From NCBI GenBank assembly GCA_011033025.1, contig WFMF01000049.1:718145-782144 (forward strand): a stretch of 64,000 bases of DNA, given 5' to 3'. Origin of the DNA: Beroe forskalii (Eukaryota > Ctenophora > Nuda > Beroida > Beroidae). Positions within the stretch are counted from its first letter, which is position 1. The number at the start of each line of letters is the position of its first letter. The notes below the pieces were generated by a model. That model searched no databases and was not told where the DNA came from. It was given only the letters and a program-made list of their open reading frames with translations. The position numbers were made by a program, and so were the translations under genes. Positions 24,310-36,557 of the stretch are shown here, piece after piece.

Positions 24310-25335
24310 ATTTTTCCTCGGTGGTAGGAGTAGGAGATCAGAGATGCTGGTTATCACTCGCCAAGGAAGGCGTGGTAGGAGTAGGAGATGGATTCATTAT
24401 ACAGACAGCATTGTGGCAACACCTTTCAAGCGCGCATTTAAGTGTCGCGCTAGTGATCGAACACAAAAGGCACAGCAAACGCCTTCCTCGGCTAGTGATG
24501 ACCAACCCCTCCTACTGTGGCTAGATAGACACGGAATGACCTACACTCGAATCTGGTCGAGGTCTTCAGACTGTTAAGGTGAAACATTTAAGAGCACCCA
24601 ACGCTGTCACTGTATATCTTACTCGTGGGACAGAAGATTAGGTTAGGTCCTTCTGACAGACCCTAGATATACAGCATCAAAAATGTTTCAAATAGTCTGA
24701 AGGCCCCGATGAGATTCGAGTGTTGGTCAATCCTTGTTCATCAGTAGCCCCAGTTGCAGGGGCTGGTCATCACTCGTCAAGGAAGACGTTGTAAGAGTAG
24801 AAGGTGCTGGTCATCACTCGTCAAGGAAGGCGTGGTAGGCTTAGTAGAGGCTGTTTATCACTCGTCAAGGAGGGCGTGGTAGGAGTAGCAGGGGTTGGTC
24901 ATCACTCGTCAAGAAAAACGTGGTAGGAGTAGGAGGGGCTGGTCATCACTCGTCAAGGAATGCGTTCTAGGAGTAGGAGAGGCCGATCATCACTCGTCAA
25001 GGAAGGCGTGGTAGGAGTAGGAGAGGCTAGTCATCACTCGTTAAGGAAGGCGTGGTAGGAGTAGGAGGGGCTGGTCACCACTCGTCAAGGAAGGCATGGT
25101 AGGAGTAGGAGGGGCTGGTCATCACTCGTTAAGGAAGGCGTGGTAGGAGTAGGAGAGGCTGGTCATCACTCTTCAAGGAGGGTGTGCTAGGATAAGGAGG
25201 TGCTGGTCGTCACTCGTCAAGGAAGGCGTGGTAGGAGTAGGAGAGGCGGGTCATCACTCATCGAGGAAGGTGTGGTAGGAGAAGGAGGGGCTGGTCATCA
25301 CTCGTTAAGGAAGGCGTAGTTGGAGTAGGAGTGGT
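24310..25335. repeat. ~44-bp minisatellite (left arm copy)
   Basis: Units of GGTCATCACTCGTCAAGGAA followed by GGCGTGGTAGGAGTAGGAGG, about twenty in two blocks split by a unique segment at ~24.45-24.76 kb. The inverted counterpart lies at 34.57-35.71 kb. Open frames across it are not genes. Confidence 0.92.
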
Positions 25336-27548
25336 CAACAACTATAATTAATAATGACTCCACCCGCAGTGGGGGGCTTTATATATGTGTTTGTTGACAC
25401 CCAATCAAACATGACGAATGCGCGCATTCCACATTCCATCCTTATGACGTTGACACCATTCGTATGCTATGACGTATGACGTACCTATTTTGATTCGTAC
25501 GCATTCCACATTCCAGTCCTTATGGCGTTGACACCATTGGTATCCAATGACGTATGAAGAATATCGATTTGCGCTACTAAACTAGAAACTAAACATCCAA
25601 CTTTGCAGGGAAACGCTGGTTACATTGTGTGACGGTTTGACAATTTAAATTTAGGCAAAACGTTTTATGATCGATGGAACGCGCGATCCTCCTTTCACCA
25701 TATTAAGTATTCAAGTACTTAATCGTAATAAACTTTTGGCGGTTTCGCGCGCGCGCTGCCGCGCACGGTCCGGTAGCTGCGCTGCGAAAAGTATTTTATA
25801 GGTTTTAGTATTTATAGGTTTAGTATTTATAGGTTTTCCAACTTGCTCGGTTTTCAAATTTTGATCGGAATCGTCAATCGACTATCAATTTTGTAACATC
25901 TTTTTAAAAAATCGCTATCTTTTTCAAAAATCAAAGCATGTTAGTATCGAACATAATATGTTCGCTATTATCAATATTAATTGCTAATGTGTAATGAGGT
26001 TGGAACACGATAGCAACAATAAACAACTGAAATTCATTTCTTTGGCGTTGTCCTAGTTCAGGCTATCTTCATTCTTTTATTGGCGCTAAGTCGAGCTGAG
26101 GGATGTTATTTGTCTATCGGAAAGCTTGCTATTTGCTCCAAAGTAAAATCTAAAACGGCACCGTGTAACGCAGTTAGATAGGTAGCATCGCACTTTTCTA
26201 TTCATAGTTTTCAGGAAAAACGCATTGGCATTGCACCTGGATTCGCCAGTTGTAACTTTGTTTTAGTCATCGTTTCTCCGTACCTGCTGCGTTTTGATTT
26301 TAAACGATGACGTCGGTCATTATGTCCTGGTCACGGATTGAAGTCACGTCTTTTGGAGATATGAGGCCATGCACTCCTCATATCTTCATTTTATTTCTCA
26401 GACTGTTTCCCATTTGGTCGATAACGTTATGTTTCATCGATAAGACGTTACGCATTCATCAAAATGAGTCTGAGTTCAAACAAAGTATCCTATTGTTGTT
26501 GTCTAGGCCTTTCAGGGTAGAAAGGTACTTCATCATCATTCATCAGCTGCTAAATATAAAATGACTTAGCATGATTACCGTGAAAATTAGCAGTTCCATT
26601 TGACTTATCGCTGGACATTGGACACACTGTACTCAGTAGACCGTCTTCTCCTTCTCTTCCAAATTCGGCGTCTTTGACTTAATTATCTCTATTGCTTTCA
26701 ACTGATGCAAATGTAATTTGAAAGGCGTATTGTGTGCTCATAGCTTCGTAATTCAAAACTCGAAAGCAACACGTCTTTACGTAAGTCGAATGGACTAGTA
26801 TAAAGAACCAAGTATTGCCCATTGCTCCATTTTGAACCGGTCTTTCTTTAGAAAATATCTCTAACTACCGGATTTCTCTCCGAGAATAGGACTGTGTATA
26901 AAACATAACATAAGGAAGAGTATGATAAGGAAGCCGTTGATAATCTTAGCTAGACCCTTCTTAGGTCTGTCCTTTTCACCTACTTTTCACCTGCATTTAT
27001 TTCGCCCTATCAGCCGCTTATCAGCTATTCGGTCATGAACACGAATCTAATTGGTCCAAAAATTTATTCCAAACTTTTAAACATGATGCAAGAAATTGAA
27101 TCTTGCTTTTTGAATTATTCCCGTGTTCCTTTTGATTTTTTTAAAATTCACGTCATAAATCGTGAGAAGTTATCGCAATTGTCATTTTAGACAAGAAATT
27201 ACAATCGGCTACAGTATATGAAAACGAGTGTACACGATATTTAGAGAACAAATTACTGGCAGCATTGTAATACCGATAAGACTGCCCTGAAAGAAAAGGA
27301 AAGATTCCAGAAATAATATCATTAGAAAATACTGATTATGGTATTTAATAAATTCAATGTATTTTCAGGATTACTAATAAAGTAGGTAGTAACGAGAAGT
27401 CGTTGTGTCGCATACACGCATATTTTGACAACTTTTTGTGTTTATATATTGAGGGATGACGACATTTAGGGCTGTTAAGTACAAAACTCGTTCATGTTGC
27501 CATGCACAATCTTGAGTTTTGCAACCTCGATTACTTCTGCGTGATAAT

Positions 27549-27603
27549 AAAATCATGCCACAAAATGACATATCACTGATATGTCATTTTGTGGCATGAT
27601 TTT
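27549..27603. repeat. Perfect 55-bp palindrome at inner tip of left arm
   Basis: Two 27-bp arms with a single-base loop, beginning AAAATCATGCCACAAAATGA. The right arm has only one half of this sequence (near 29990-30010), so the palindrome formed in the left arm after or during the duplication, about 20 bp from the arm's inner end. Confidence 0.9.
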
Positions 27604-27625
27604 CTCCATAAGAGCATATTAGGTT

Positions 27626-29968
27626 AGTTCCCAAGACTCAAAAATAGGCGATTCAACATTCTAATTAGATAATGACCCTGGAAAATTTTTTTAGGAAGCT
27701 CGGCCATTTAGTTCAGATTTCAAAGAGCGATGCGTTTTTGCTTAAGCCGGTTGAATGGCCGGTTGAATGAGGGCCAATAAGGTGTTTGAATTTTGAAACA
27801 CTGAAACATCAAAATATGAAATGAATATGGGCTGTCATGTTGCATTAATTCAGACAAAATTTAAAATCCAATGATGTCGAACATTCTTCCGAGTAAAATA
27901 TTTTGATCACTTCCTCGGAACCGAATATAGTTGACTGCGAAAATGCAAAATTGACTTTGGAATGGGAAAACGGTTGAGCGATTCGGTGAGCAGTTTTAAA
28001 AACTTAAATTCTTTTGTCTCGACTCTCAGAGTCTCGGAGATATCAATCGCTAGTGGAGTGATTTTCTATTTTAGGATTTTTCGGCCGGAATTTATAATTT
28101 TAATCTTTATGCATTAATAATAATATCAGTGAAGAGTACGCAATTATCTATAATAAAGAATCCAGTCTATAAACGCGATTTGTTCATGACATGGATGAAC
28201 ATAAACTTTAACCACATGATTAAATTTATGATTATACACACAATTACAAATGAATTAACATTGCTACCAAAGCTTTATATTACGACACCGCTATTACAGA
28301 ATTTAATATTGCTACAAAATATTCATTTTACCATTCCAGCGAAGCGAACACCGACAAAATGTTATGCTTTCCGTCCATCCAAGAGTTTGGCTCATGATTA
28401 AATAGTGCGTTTCCACCGAAATTAATGCATTAATTGTCAATAAACAATTGCAGTCAATTAACAATTCGGCCTTAACGGCCTCATTTTTAATTGCACTGAT
28501 TAATGCATACACAGCGGACGATAAGCCCTTTAATTATTCTTGGCAAGAGAAACCTGCGGAAGGAGCTGAGAACATTCCACAAAGTGGAATGGTGTCTACT
28601 GTTCCACAAAGAAGGGAGGTGACAAAAGGACAAAAGGAGATTGAATCATTAAACAGAATCACCTTCCCTCTCTGACTTTCCCGCTATCATTACCTGTAAT
28701 CTACTGGCAATATATGTGCATATAATGTGCATATCAGTGCCAAGTAATATTGTGAAGATATGCTCAGATATGCAATTATCGCCCCGGGTAAAAAGGTAAT
28801 AATTATCACACGAATCATACATTTTATCGTATCATAATCGCATAATAAGTAGCATATTTTATGAATATCAGGATAGATCCACCTGATACGAAAAATAATA
28901 ATATTAGAATATTTGCATTTTTCAGTATCTTGAATATCATCAGCTGTGCCCACAAACAACAAACAAATTATGAACTCATGAATTATCAAATACTCTCTAG
29001 TTAAGCAATACTCTACCTACCTATAACAGGTCGACAGAGTTTGGGAACTGACCTTAGTACCTACTGAGAAACGCTGTCCCCGACTTCTTGTCGCTGTCTA
29101 TAAGTATCTGCTGTAATACCATGTTAATTATCCTAAAATTAGTAGAAGGTAGGTGAACAAACCCATAAACTCATGCGTTACGGTTAAGTAACAAGGTACC
29201 AACAAGTCTCCATTTCCATGACTAAAGGATTACATCATACTGAAAATAATTTTAGGCCAGAAAAGTAAAACCCGTGCTTATGGGCTAAGATGGGTCATCA
29301 ATTGGGCACGAGATTTTGTAGTGCAAGGTGTAACTCAAACAGTACCTACTACACACGATTTTTCGGCCTCCTGAACGTATTACGTAGGTACTTTGATCCA
29401 CGTCCATTCAGCAGTTCATCACTAAAAAGATGCCCGTCCTCAAACCCTCCTCAGCATTTCCTTCTTCATCTCAAGAAGCAAGGAGTGCTATGATGAATGG
29501 CCACTGTACAGTTTTAAAACTTGCTGCTTGTTTATCCTGGTTAAAATACTTATAGGCGGGACTAATAAATCACGCTGGTCATGCACAACGTACAATGTGA
29601 AGGCGCCATTTGGGTTCAAGAATTACCAAAGTTAGCGCCTTAGCGGGTGGTAAGTCCTTTCCCTTTAATGTGACTGAAGTGTTTGATAATCATATTATAC
29701 TATATAGGATCATTTCCAAGCACCATGCAAAGTTTCCTAACTCCATTTGCGTCAGATATTTGCTGACGCCAGCCGCCTCCTTTTTGATTTTTTGAGGATA
29801 ATTGGTTAAAAGAGGGAAGTAATGAAATAGGGAAGTTTCTGAAAGCACTTCAGTGACTAAAAGCTGAAAGTGAGCTCAATACTAGGAAATAAAAGTATTC
29901 ATTATTTGGATTCGCTACAAGTATTTAGTATGATGCTAGATTAAATAATCATTGAAAAGTTGAAAGTA
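27626..29968. other. Unique spacer of inverted duplication 2
   Basis: About 2.3 kb not repeated elsewhere in the window. Open frames of 60-99 codons (for example minus-strand 28989-28690) have no recognisable domain. No RNA gene or transposon end is seen. Confidence 0.55.
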
Positions 29969-31177
29969 AACCTAATATGCTCTTATGCAGAAAATCGTGC
30001 CACATAATGGCATATCACGCAGAAGTAATCGAGGTTGCCAAACTCAAGATTGTGCATGGCAACATGAACGAGTTTTGTACTTAACAGCCCTAAATGTCGT
30101 CATCCCTCAATATATAAACACAAAAAGTTGTAAAAATATGCATGTATGCGACACAACGACTTTTCGTTACTACCTACTTTATTAGTAATCCTGAAAATAC
30201 ATTGAATTCATTAAATACCATAATCAGTATTTTCTAATGATATTATTTCTGGAATCTTTCCTTTTCTTTCAGGGCAGTCTTATCGGTATTACAATGCTGC
30301 CAGTAATTTGTTCTCTAAATATCGTGTACACTCGTTTTCATATACTGTAGCCGATTGTAATTTCTTGTCTAAAATGACAATTGCGATAACTTCTCACGAT
30401 TTACCTATGACATGAATTTTAAAAAAAATCAAAAGGAACACGGGAATAATTCAAAAAGCAAGATTCAATTTCTTGCATCATGTTTAAAAGTTTGGAATAA
30501 ATTTTTGGACCAATTAGATTGGTGTTCATGACCGAATAGCTGATAAGCGGCTGATAGGGCGAAATAAATGCAGGTGAAAAGTAGGTGAAAAGGACAGACC
30601 TAGGAAGGGTCTAGCTAAGATTATCGGCGGCTTCCTTATACCCTACCTTATTTTATGCCTTATACACAGTCCAATTCTCGGAGAGAAATCCGGAACTAAG
30701 AGATATTTTCTAAAGAAAGACCGGTTCAAAATGGAGCAATGGGCAATACTTGGTTCGTTATACTAGTCCATTCGACTTACGTAAAGACGTGTTGCTTTCG
30801 AGTTTTGAATTACGAAGCTATGAGCACACAATACGCCTTTCAAATTACATTTGCATCAGTTGAAAGCAATAGAGATAATTGAGTCAAAGACGCCGAATTT
30901 GCAAGAGAAGGAGAAGACGGTCTACTGAGTACAGTGAGTACAGTGTGTCCAATGTCCAGCGATAAGTCAAATGGAACTGCTAATTTTCACGGTAATCATG
31001 CTAAGTCATTTTATATTTAGCAGCTGATGAATGATGATGAAGTACCTTTCTACCCTGAAAGGCCTAGACAACAACAATAGGATACTTTGTTTGAACTCAG
31101 ACTCATTTTGATGAATGCGTAACGTCTTATCGATGAAACATAACGTTATCGACCAAATGGGAAACAGTCTGAGAAAT

Positions 31178-31544
31178 TTCATTCCGGCAACAGTTATTTA
31201 TATCGGGAATTAAAACTGAGTTTTCACTCTCAACTTCAATATCACTGGACCAGCTTCAGCTAAACTGATAACTATGGATTAATTATGACAGAGCAGTCAA
31301 CAATTACAATTAATGTAGACAAATCTGTAGATAAAACTGCAGATTGAAGAATAAACAGCAGAAGATTTGACTCTGAGTATTTGTATTCAAGCATGACATG
31401 ATGGGCCTCTTACTCGGCTGATTGAAACGCTATTCGCATTCCAATTCCAATAAGCAATCTCACAATTTTGAACGAAAATTGATGAAAAAATCAAGAGGCA
31501 TGAAACAGACTAAAAAGTAGTAGAATTGAAGTAAAAGAATAAAA
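31178..31544. other. ~365-bp insertion relative to left arm, unidentified
   Basis: The left arm reads straight through GAGAAATAAAATGAAG. The right arm has about 365 extra bases between GAGAAAT and AAAATGAA. I find no terminal inverted repeat or poly-A. It could equally be a deletion in the left arm. Confidence 0.6.
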
Positions 31545-32142
31545 TGAAATGAAGATATGAGGAGTGCATGGCCTCATATCTCCAAAAGACGTGACTTCAA
31601 TCCGTGACCAGGACATAATGACCGACGTCATCGTTTAAAATCAAAACGCAGCATGTACGGAGAAACGATGACTAAAACAAAGTTACAACTGGCGAATCCA
31701 GGTGCAATGCCAATGCGTTTTTCCTGAAAACTATGAATAGAAAAGTGCGATGCTACCTATCTAACTGCGTTACACGGTGCCGTTTTAGATTTTACTTTGG
31801 AGCAAATAGCAAGCTTTCCGATAGACAAATAACATCCCTCAGCTCGACTTAGCGCCAATAAAGAATGAAGATAGCCTGAACTAGGACAACGCCAAAGAAA
31901 TGAATTTCAGTTGTTTATTGTTGCTATCGTGTTCCAACCTCATTACACATTAGCAATTAATATTGATAATAGCGAACATATTATGTTCGATACTAACATG
32001 CTTCGATTTTTGAAAAAGATAGCGATTTTTTAAAAAGATTTGTTACAAAATTGATAATCGATTGACGATTCCGATCAAAATTTGAAAACCGAGCAAGTTT
32101 GAAAACCTATAAATACTAAAACCTATAAATACTAAACCTATA

Positions 32143-34018
32143 GGCAAAATGGTACCACAGGAACACGACAAAAATTAGCCTCCATTAGCCTCCATGGAGG
32201 CTGAGTGGAGCCTGAGTGGAGCCTGAGTGGAGCCTAAGTGGAGGCTAATTTCAAAAATTAGCCTCCACGGAGGCTTGTGGAGGCATGAGGCTAATTTTTG
32301 AAGAATAGCCTCCACTATGGAGGCTATATTAGCCTCCACTAGCCTCCATTAGCCTCCACTAGCCTCCACTCAGCCTCCACTCAGCCTCCATGGAGGCTAA
32401 ATTTTTGGTTTAGCCTCCACTAGCCTCCACTCAAGAATTAGCCTCCATTAGCCTCCACAGAAATTTAAAAAGTCATTTTTGTGGAGGCTAAAGCCTCCAT
32501 ATGGAGGCTAATGGAGGCTAATGGAGGCTGAGTGGAGGCTAAGTGGAGGCTGAGTGGAGCCTAAATCAATAAGCCTACAAAACACAAATTTCTTGCTGAA
32601 AATGGTGATTTATGTGTACTAATGTGTAAAACAATATATAGCTTCAAACTTTCAGACAGCTCCAACTGTCCTACACTCAGCCTCCACTAGGCTCCACTCA
32701 GCCTCCACTAGGCTCCACTCAGCCTCCACTAGGCTCCACTCAGCCTCCACTAGGCTCCACTCAGCCTCCACTAGGCTCCACTCAGCCTCCACTTAGCCTC
32801 CACTAGGCTCCACTCAGCCTCCATTAGGCTCCACTCAGGCCCCACTAGCCTCCACTAGGCTCCACTCAGCCTCCACTGGCCACCACTAGGCTCCACTAGG
32901 CTCCACTAGCCTCCACTAGGATCCAATAGGCTCCACTAGCCTCCACTAGGATCCATTCAGCCTCCACTAGGCTCCACTCAGCCTCCACTAGGCTCCACTC
33001 AGCCTCCACTAGCCTCCACTTAGCCTCCACTAGGCTCCACTCAGCCTCCACTAGGCCCCACTAGCCTCCACTAGGCTCCACTCAGCCTCCACTAGGCTCC
33101 ACTGGCCACTAGGCTCCACTGGAGGATCCAATAGCCTCCACTAAAGCCCATTCCCCTCACTAGGCTCCACTCAGCCTCCTCACTCAGCCTCCACTAGGCT
33201 CCACTCAGCCTCCACTAGCCTCACCACTCAGCCTCCACTAGGCTCCACTCAGCCTCCACTAGGCTCCCTGCCTAGCCTCCACTGAGCTCCAGTGAGCCTG
33301 AGGCTGAGTGGAGCCTAGTGGAGGCTGAGTGGAGGCTTAATGGAGGCTGACTGGAGGCTGCGTGGAGGCTAGTGGAGGCTGAATGGAGCCTAGTGGAGGC
33401 TGAGTGGAGCCTAGTGGAGGCTGAGTGGAGCCTAGTGGAGGCTGAGTGGAGCCTAGTGGAGGCTGAGTGAAGCCTAGTGGAGGCTGAGTGGATTCTAGTG
33501 GAGGCCAAGTGGTGCCTAATACTAGACTTTGGTCTATGTTACAAAATGTACTCCATTTGTAAAAACATGACATAAATTTAATTTTGTGGAGGCTAGCATA
33601 TTATCTGTGTTTTTTCATGATTTTAGCCTCCATTTGGAGGCTATAGCCTCCACTAGCACTGTCAAAATAGCTTCCATAGAATCCAAAAATGACTTTTAAA
33701 TTTCCGTGGAGGCTAATGGAGGCTAAATCTTGAGTGGAGGCTAGTGGAGGCTAAACCAAAAATTTAGCCTCCATGGAGGCTGAGTGGAGGCTGAGTGGAG
33801 GCTAGTGCTCTAGTGGAGCCTAGTGGAGGCTGGGTGGAGGCTAATTAGCCTCCATAGTGGAGGCTATTTTTCGAAAATTAGCCTCATGCCTCCACTAGCC
33901 TCCGTGGAGGCTAATTTTTGAAATTAGCCTCCACTTAGCCTCCACTCAGGCTCCATTCAGCCTCCATGGAGGCTAATGGAGGCTAATTTTTGTCGTGTTC
34001 CTGTGGTACCATTTTGCC
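32143..34018. mobile_element. TIR element filled with a GGAGGCTA satellite (1.88 kb)
   Basis: Termini GGCAAAATGGTACCACAGGA and its reverse complement extend at least 38 bp, and both flanks carry AACCTATA (8 bp). The left arm of the inverted duplication has the uninterrupted site. The interior is almost entirely repeats of TAGCCTCCACTAGGCTCCAC and the inverse, themselves forming large nested palindromes; the two 78-codon minus-strand frames near 33.3-33.6 kb are repeat artefacts. The superfamily is uncertain; the 8-bp duplication would suit hAT-like transposition. No transposase. Confidence 0.85.
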
Positions 34019-34049
34019 AACCTATAAATACTGAAACCTATAAAATACT

Positions 34050-34121
34050 AGCCAGACGTTGCCTGCGAGTCGGGGCGCGCGCGTTTCGCGCGCGCGAGGG
34101 GGCCAGGCAACGCCTGGCAAT
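34050..34121. mobile_element. 72-bp foldback micro-element
   Basis: Flanked by an 8-bp direct repeat AAAATACT (34042-34049 and 34122-34129). The left arm has a single AAAATACT and no insert (rc near 25.79-25.80 kb). The insert is a GC-rich foldback, CCAGACGTTGCCTG ... CCAGGCAACGCCTGG, around a CGCGCGCG centre. Confidence 0.8.
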
Positions 34122-34569
34122 AAAATACTTTTCGCAGCGCAGCTACCGGACCGTGCGCGGCGGCGCGCGCGCGAAACCGCCAAAAGTTTATTACGATTAA
34201 GTACTTGAATACTTAACATGGTGAAAGGAGGATCGCGCGTTCCATCGATCATAAAACGTTTTGCCTAAATTTAAATTGTCAAACCGTCACACAATGTAAC
34301 CAGCGTTTCCCTGCAAAGTTGGATGTTTAGTTTCTAGTTTAGTAGCGCAAATCGATATTCTTCATACGTCATTGGATACCAATGGTGTCAACGCCATAAG
34401 GACTGGAATGTGGAATGCGTACGAATCAAAATACGTCATACGTCATAGCATACGAATGGTGTCAACGTCATAAGGATGGAATGTGGAATGCGCGCATTCG
34501 TCATGTTTGATTGGGTGTCAACAAACACATATATAAAGCCCCCCACTGCGGGTGGAGTCATTATTCATT

Positions 34570-35710
34570 ATAGTTGTTGACCACTCCTACTCCAACTACG
34601 CCTTCCTAAACGAGTGATGACCAGCCCCTCCTTCTCCTACCACACCTTCCTCGACGAGTGATGACCCGCCTCTCCTACTCCTACCACGCCTTCCTTGACG
34701 AGTGACGACCAACACCTCCTTATCCTACCACACCCTCCTTGAAGAGTGATGACCAGCCCTCCTACTCCTACCACGCCTTCCTTAACGAGTGATGACCAGC
34801 CCCTCCTACTCCTACCATGCCTTCCTTGACGAGTGGTGACCAGCCCCTCCTACTCCTACCACGCCTTCCTTAACGAGTGATGACTAGCCTCTCCTACTCC
34901 TACCATGCCTTCCTTGACGAGTGATGATCGGCATCTCCTACTCCTAGAACGCATTCCTTGACGAGTGATGACCAGCCCCTGCTACTCCTACCACGTTTTT
35001 CTTGACGAGTGATGACCAACCCCTGCTACTCCTACCACGCCCTCCTTGACGAGTGATAAATTACAGCCTCTACTACGCCTACCACGCCTTCCTTGACGAG
35101 TGATGACCAGCCCCTTCTACTCTTACAACGTCTTCCTTGACGAGTGATGACCAGCCCCTGCAACTGGGGCTACTGATGAACAAGGATTGACCAACACTCG
35201 AATCTCATCGGGCCTTCAGACTATTTGAAACATTTTTGATGCTGTATATCTAGGGTCTGTCAGAAGGACTTAACCTAATCCTCTGTCCCACGAGTAAGAT
35301 ATACAGTGACAGCGTTGGGTGCTCTTAAATGTTTCACCTTGATAGTCTGAAGACCTCGACCAGATTCGAGTGTAGGTCATTCCGTGTCTATCTCTAGCCA
35401 CAGTAGGAGGGGTTGGTCATCACTAGCCGAGGAAGGCGTTTGTTGTGCGCGACACTTAAATGCGCGCTTGAAAGGAGTTGCCACAATGCTGTCTGTATAA
35501 TGAATCCATCTCCTACTCCTACCACGCCTTCCTTGACGAGTGATAACCAGCCCCTCCTACTCCTACCACGCCTTCCTTGACGAGTGATGACCAGCCCCTC
35601 CTACTCCTACCACGCCTTCCTTGACGAGTGATGACCAGCCCCTCCTACTCCTACCACGCCTTCCTTGACGAGTGATAACCAGCATCTCCTACTCCTACCA
35701 CGCCTTTTTT
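34570..35710. repeat. ~44-bp minisatellite (right arm copy)
   Basis: Reverse-complement counterpart of the array at 24310-25335: CCTCCTACTCCTACCACGCC followed by TTCCTTGACGAGTGATGACC. The number and order of variants differ slightly between arms. Confidence 0.92.
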
Positions 35711-36206
35711 AAGGAAAAATGTAACATGCATAGCTGCTGACTCTTGAAAATTATTTCGGAGGGCTCTAAATACTCAAAATAAATAAAATAGAGCTTGTCA
35801 CTGTAAGTAAATTTGGGCCAATTTACGGTAGTTGTGGGTAAATTTTACGTAAATTTTCAAATTTGATCCGAGGTGGTGACCTATACTCGATAGGTAGATT
35901 CTCGAAATTGATCCGAGAGAGTGTCAACCCTTTTTTGTCGCTTCAGTAAGTCAGTACCTGAAAAATGTAATCTGAGACGGAGCTTGTTGGGTAAATTTTC
36001 AGAAATTTCTAGGACAGTGATATTATAGGTAAATTTTGACAAAACCCAAAAAGGAGAGCAAGGTTCAAAAGGAGGGAACGAGAGAAACCTCAAACACAGA
36101 AGAAGGGGGACAAATTCCGATTGTATATCCGCTGAATGAAAGAAGGCATAGAAAGAAGGCTGAAATATCGGATATAGAAATGGATAAAAATTAAGAAAAA
36201 GTAATA

Positions 36207-36392
36207 CCTTATTGTAATAAATTTAGTAAGCAACTAATTAATCGTCAGGAAAATAAGAAAGCATCAAATTAAGAAACTTTTTAAAGGTTGAACATTGATT
36301 AAGAAGCTTTTAAGAAATTAAGATGCAGTTTATTAAGAAACTTTTTTGCCCGGTTTCTTAATTAACTGCTTTCTTAATTTCATGTAATAAGG
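36207..36392. mobile_element. 186-bp MITE with TA target duplication
   Basis: Ends CCTTATTGTAATAAA and its imperfect complement TTTCATGTAATAAGG; TA on each side. The left arm at ~23817 has the intact single-TA site. The interior has AAGAAACTTTTTA repeats. A Tc1/mariner-like origin is inferred from the TA duplication only. Confidence 0.85.
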
Positions 36393-36557
36393 TATCCTAT
36401 TTCAACTCACCTGGGATGGATTTGAACGAAAACTCTGAAATCCAAATTTCGCAATTGCGAAGAGATTTGCCCGTCACCAGCACACTCTAACGAAAAAGAT
36501 GCGAAAGAAATTTTTGATCGCATCATAATTAAAGCAAGGAAGATAAATTTAAAACAA

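Larger units (their letters stand above)
23524..27625. repeat. Large inverted duplication 2, left arm
   Basis: Reverse complement of the right arm (29969-40510). The outer ends match exactly: TGTTTCGTGA at 23524 and TCACGAAACA ending 40510. The inner end is near AGAGCATATTAGGTT (27611-27625), matching AACCTAATATGCTCTT at 29969. The left arm lacks six discrete insertions found in the right arm and so preserves their empty sites. No gene is recognised in the arm, apart from the minisatellite and a direct duplication with TGACGT motifs near 25.41-25.55 kb. Confidence 0.93.

Noticed and set aside
33272..33573. STRLHSA / QPPLGST repeat proteins
   Set aside because: Frames of the GGAGGCTA satellite inside a transposon.
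35881..36093. 70-codon minus-strand frame MRFLSFPPFEPC
   Set aside because: The equivalent frame in the other arm of the inverted duplication is broken, and no domain is recognised.
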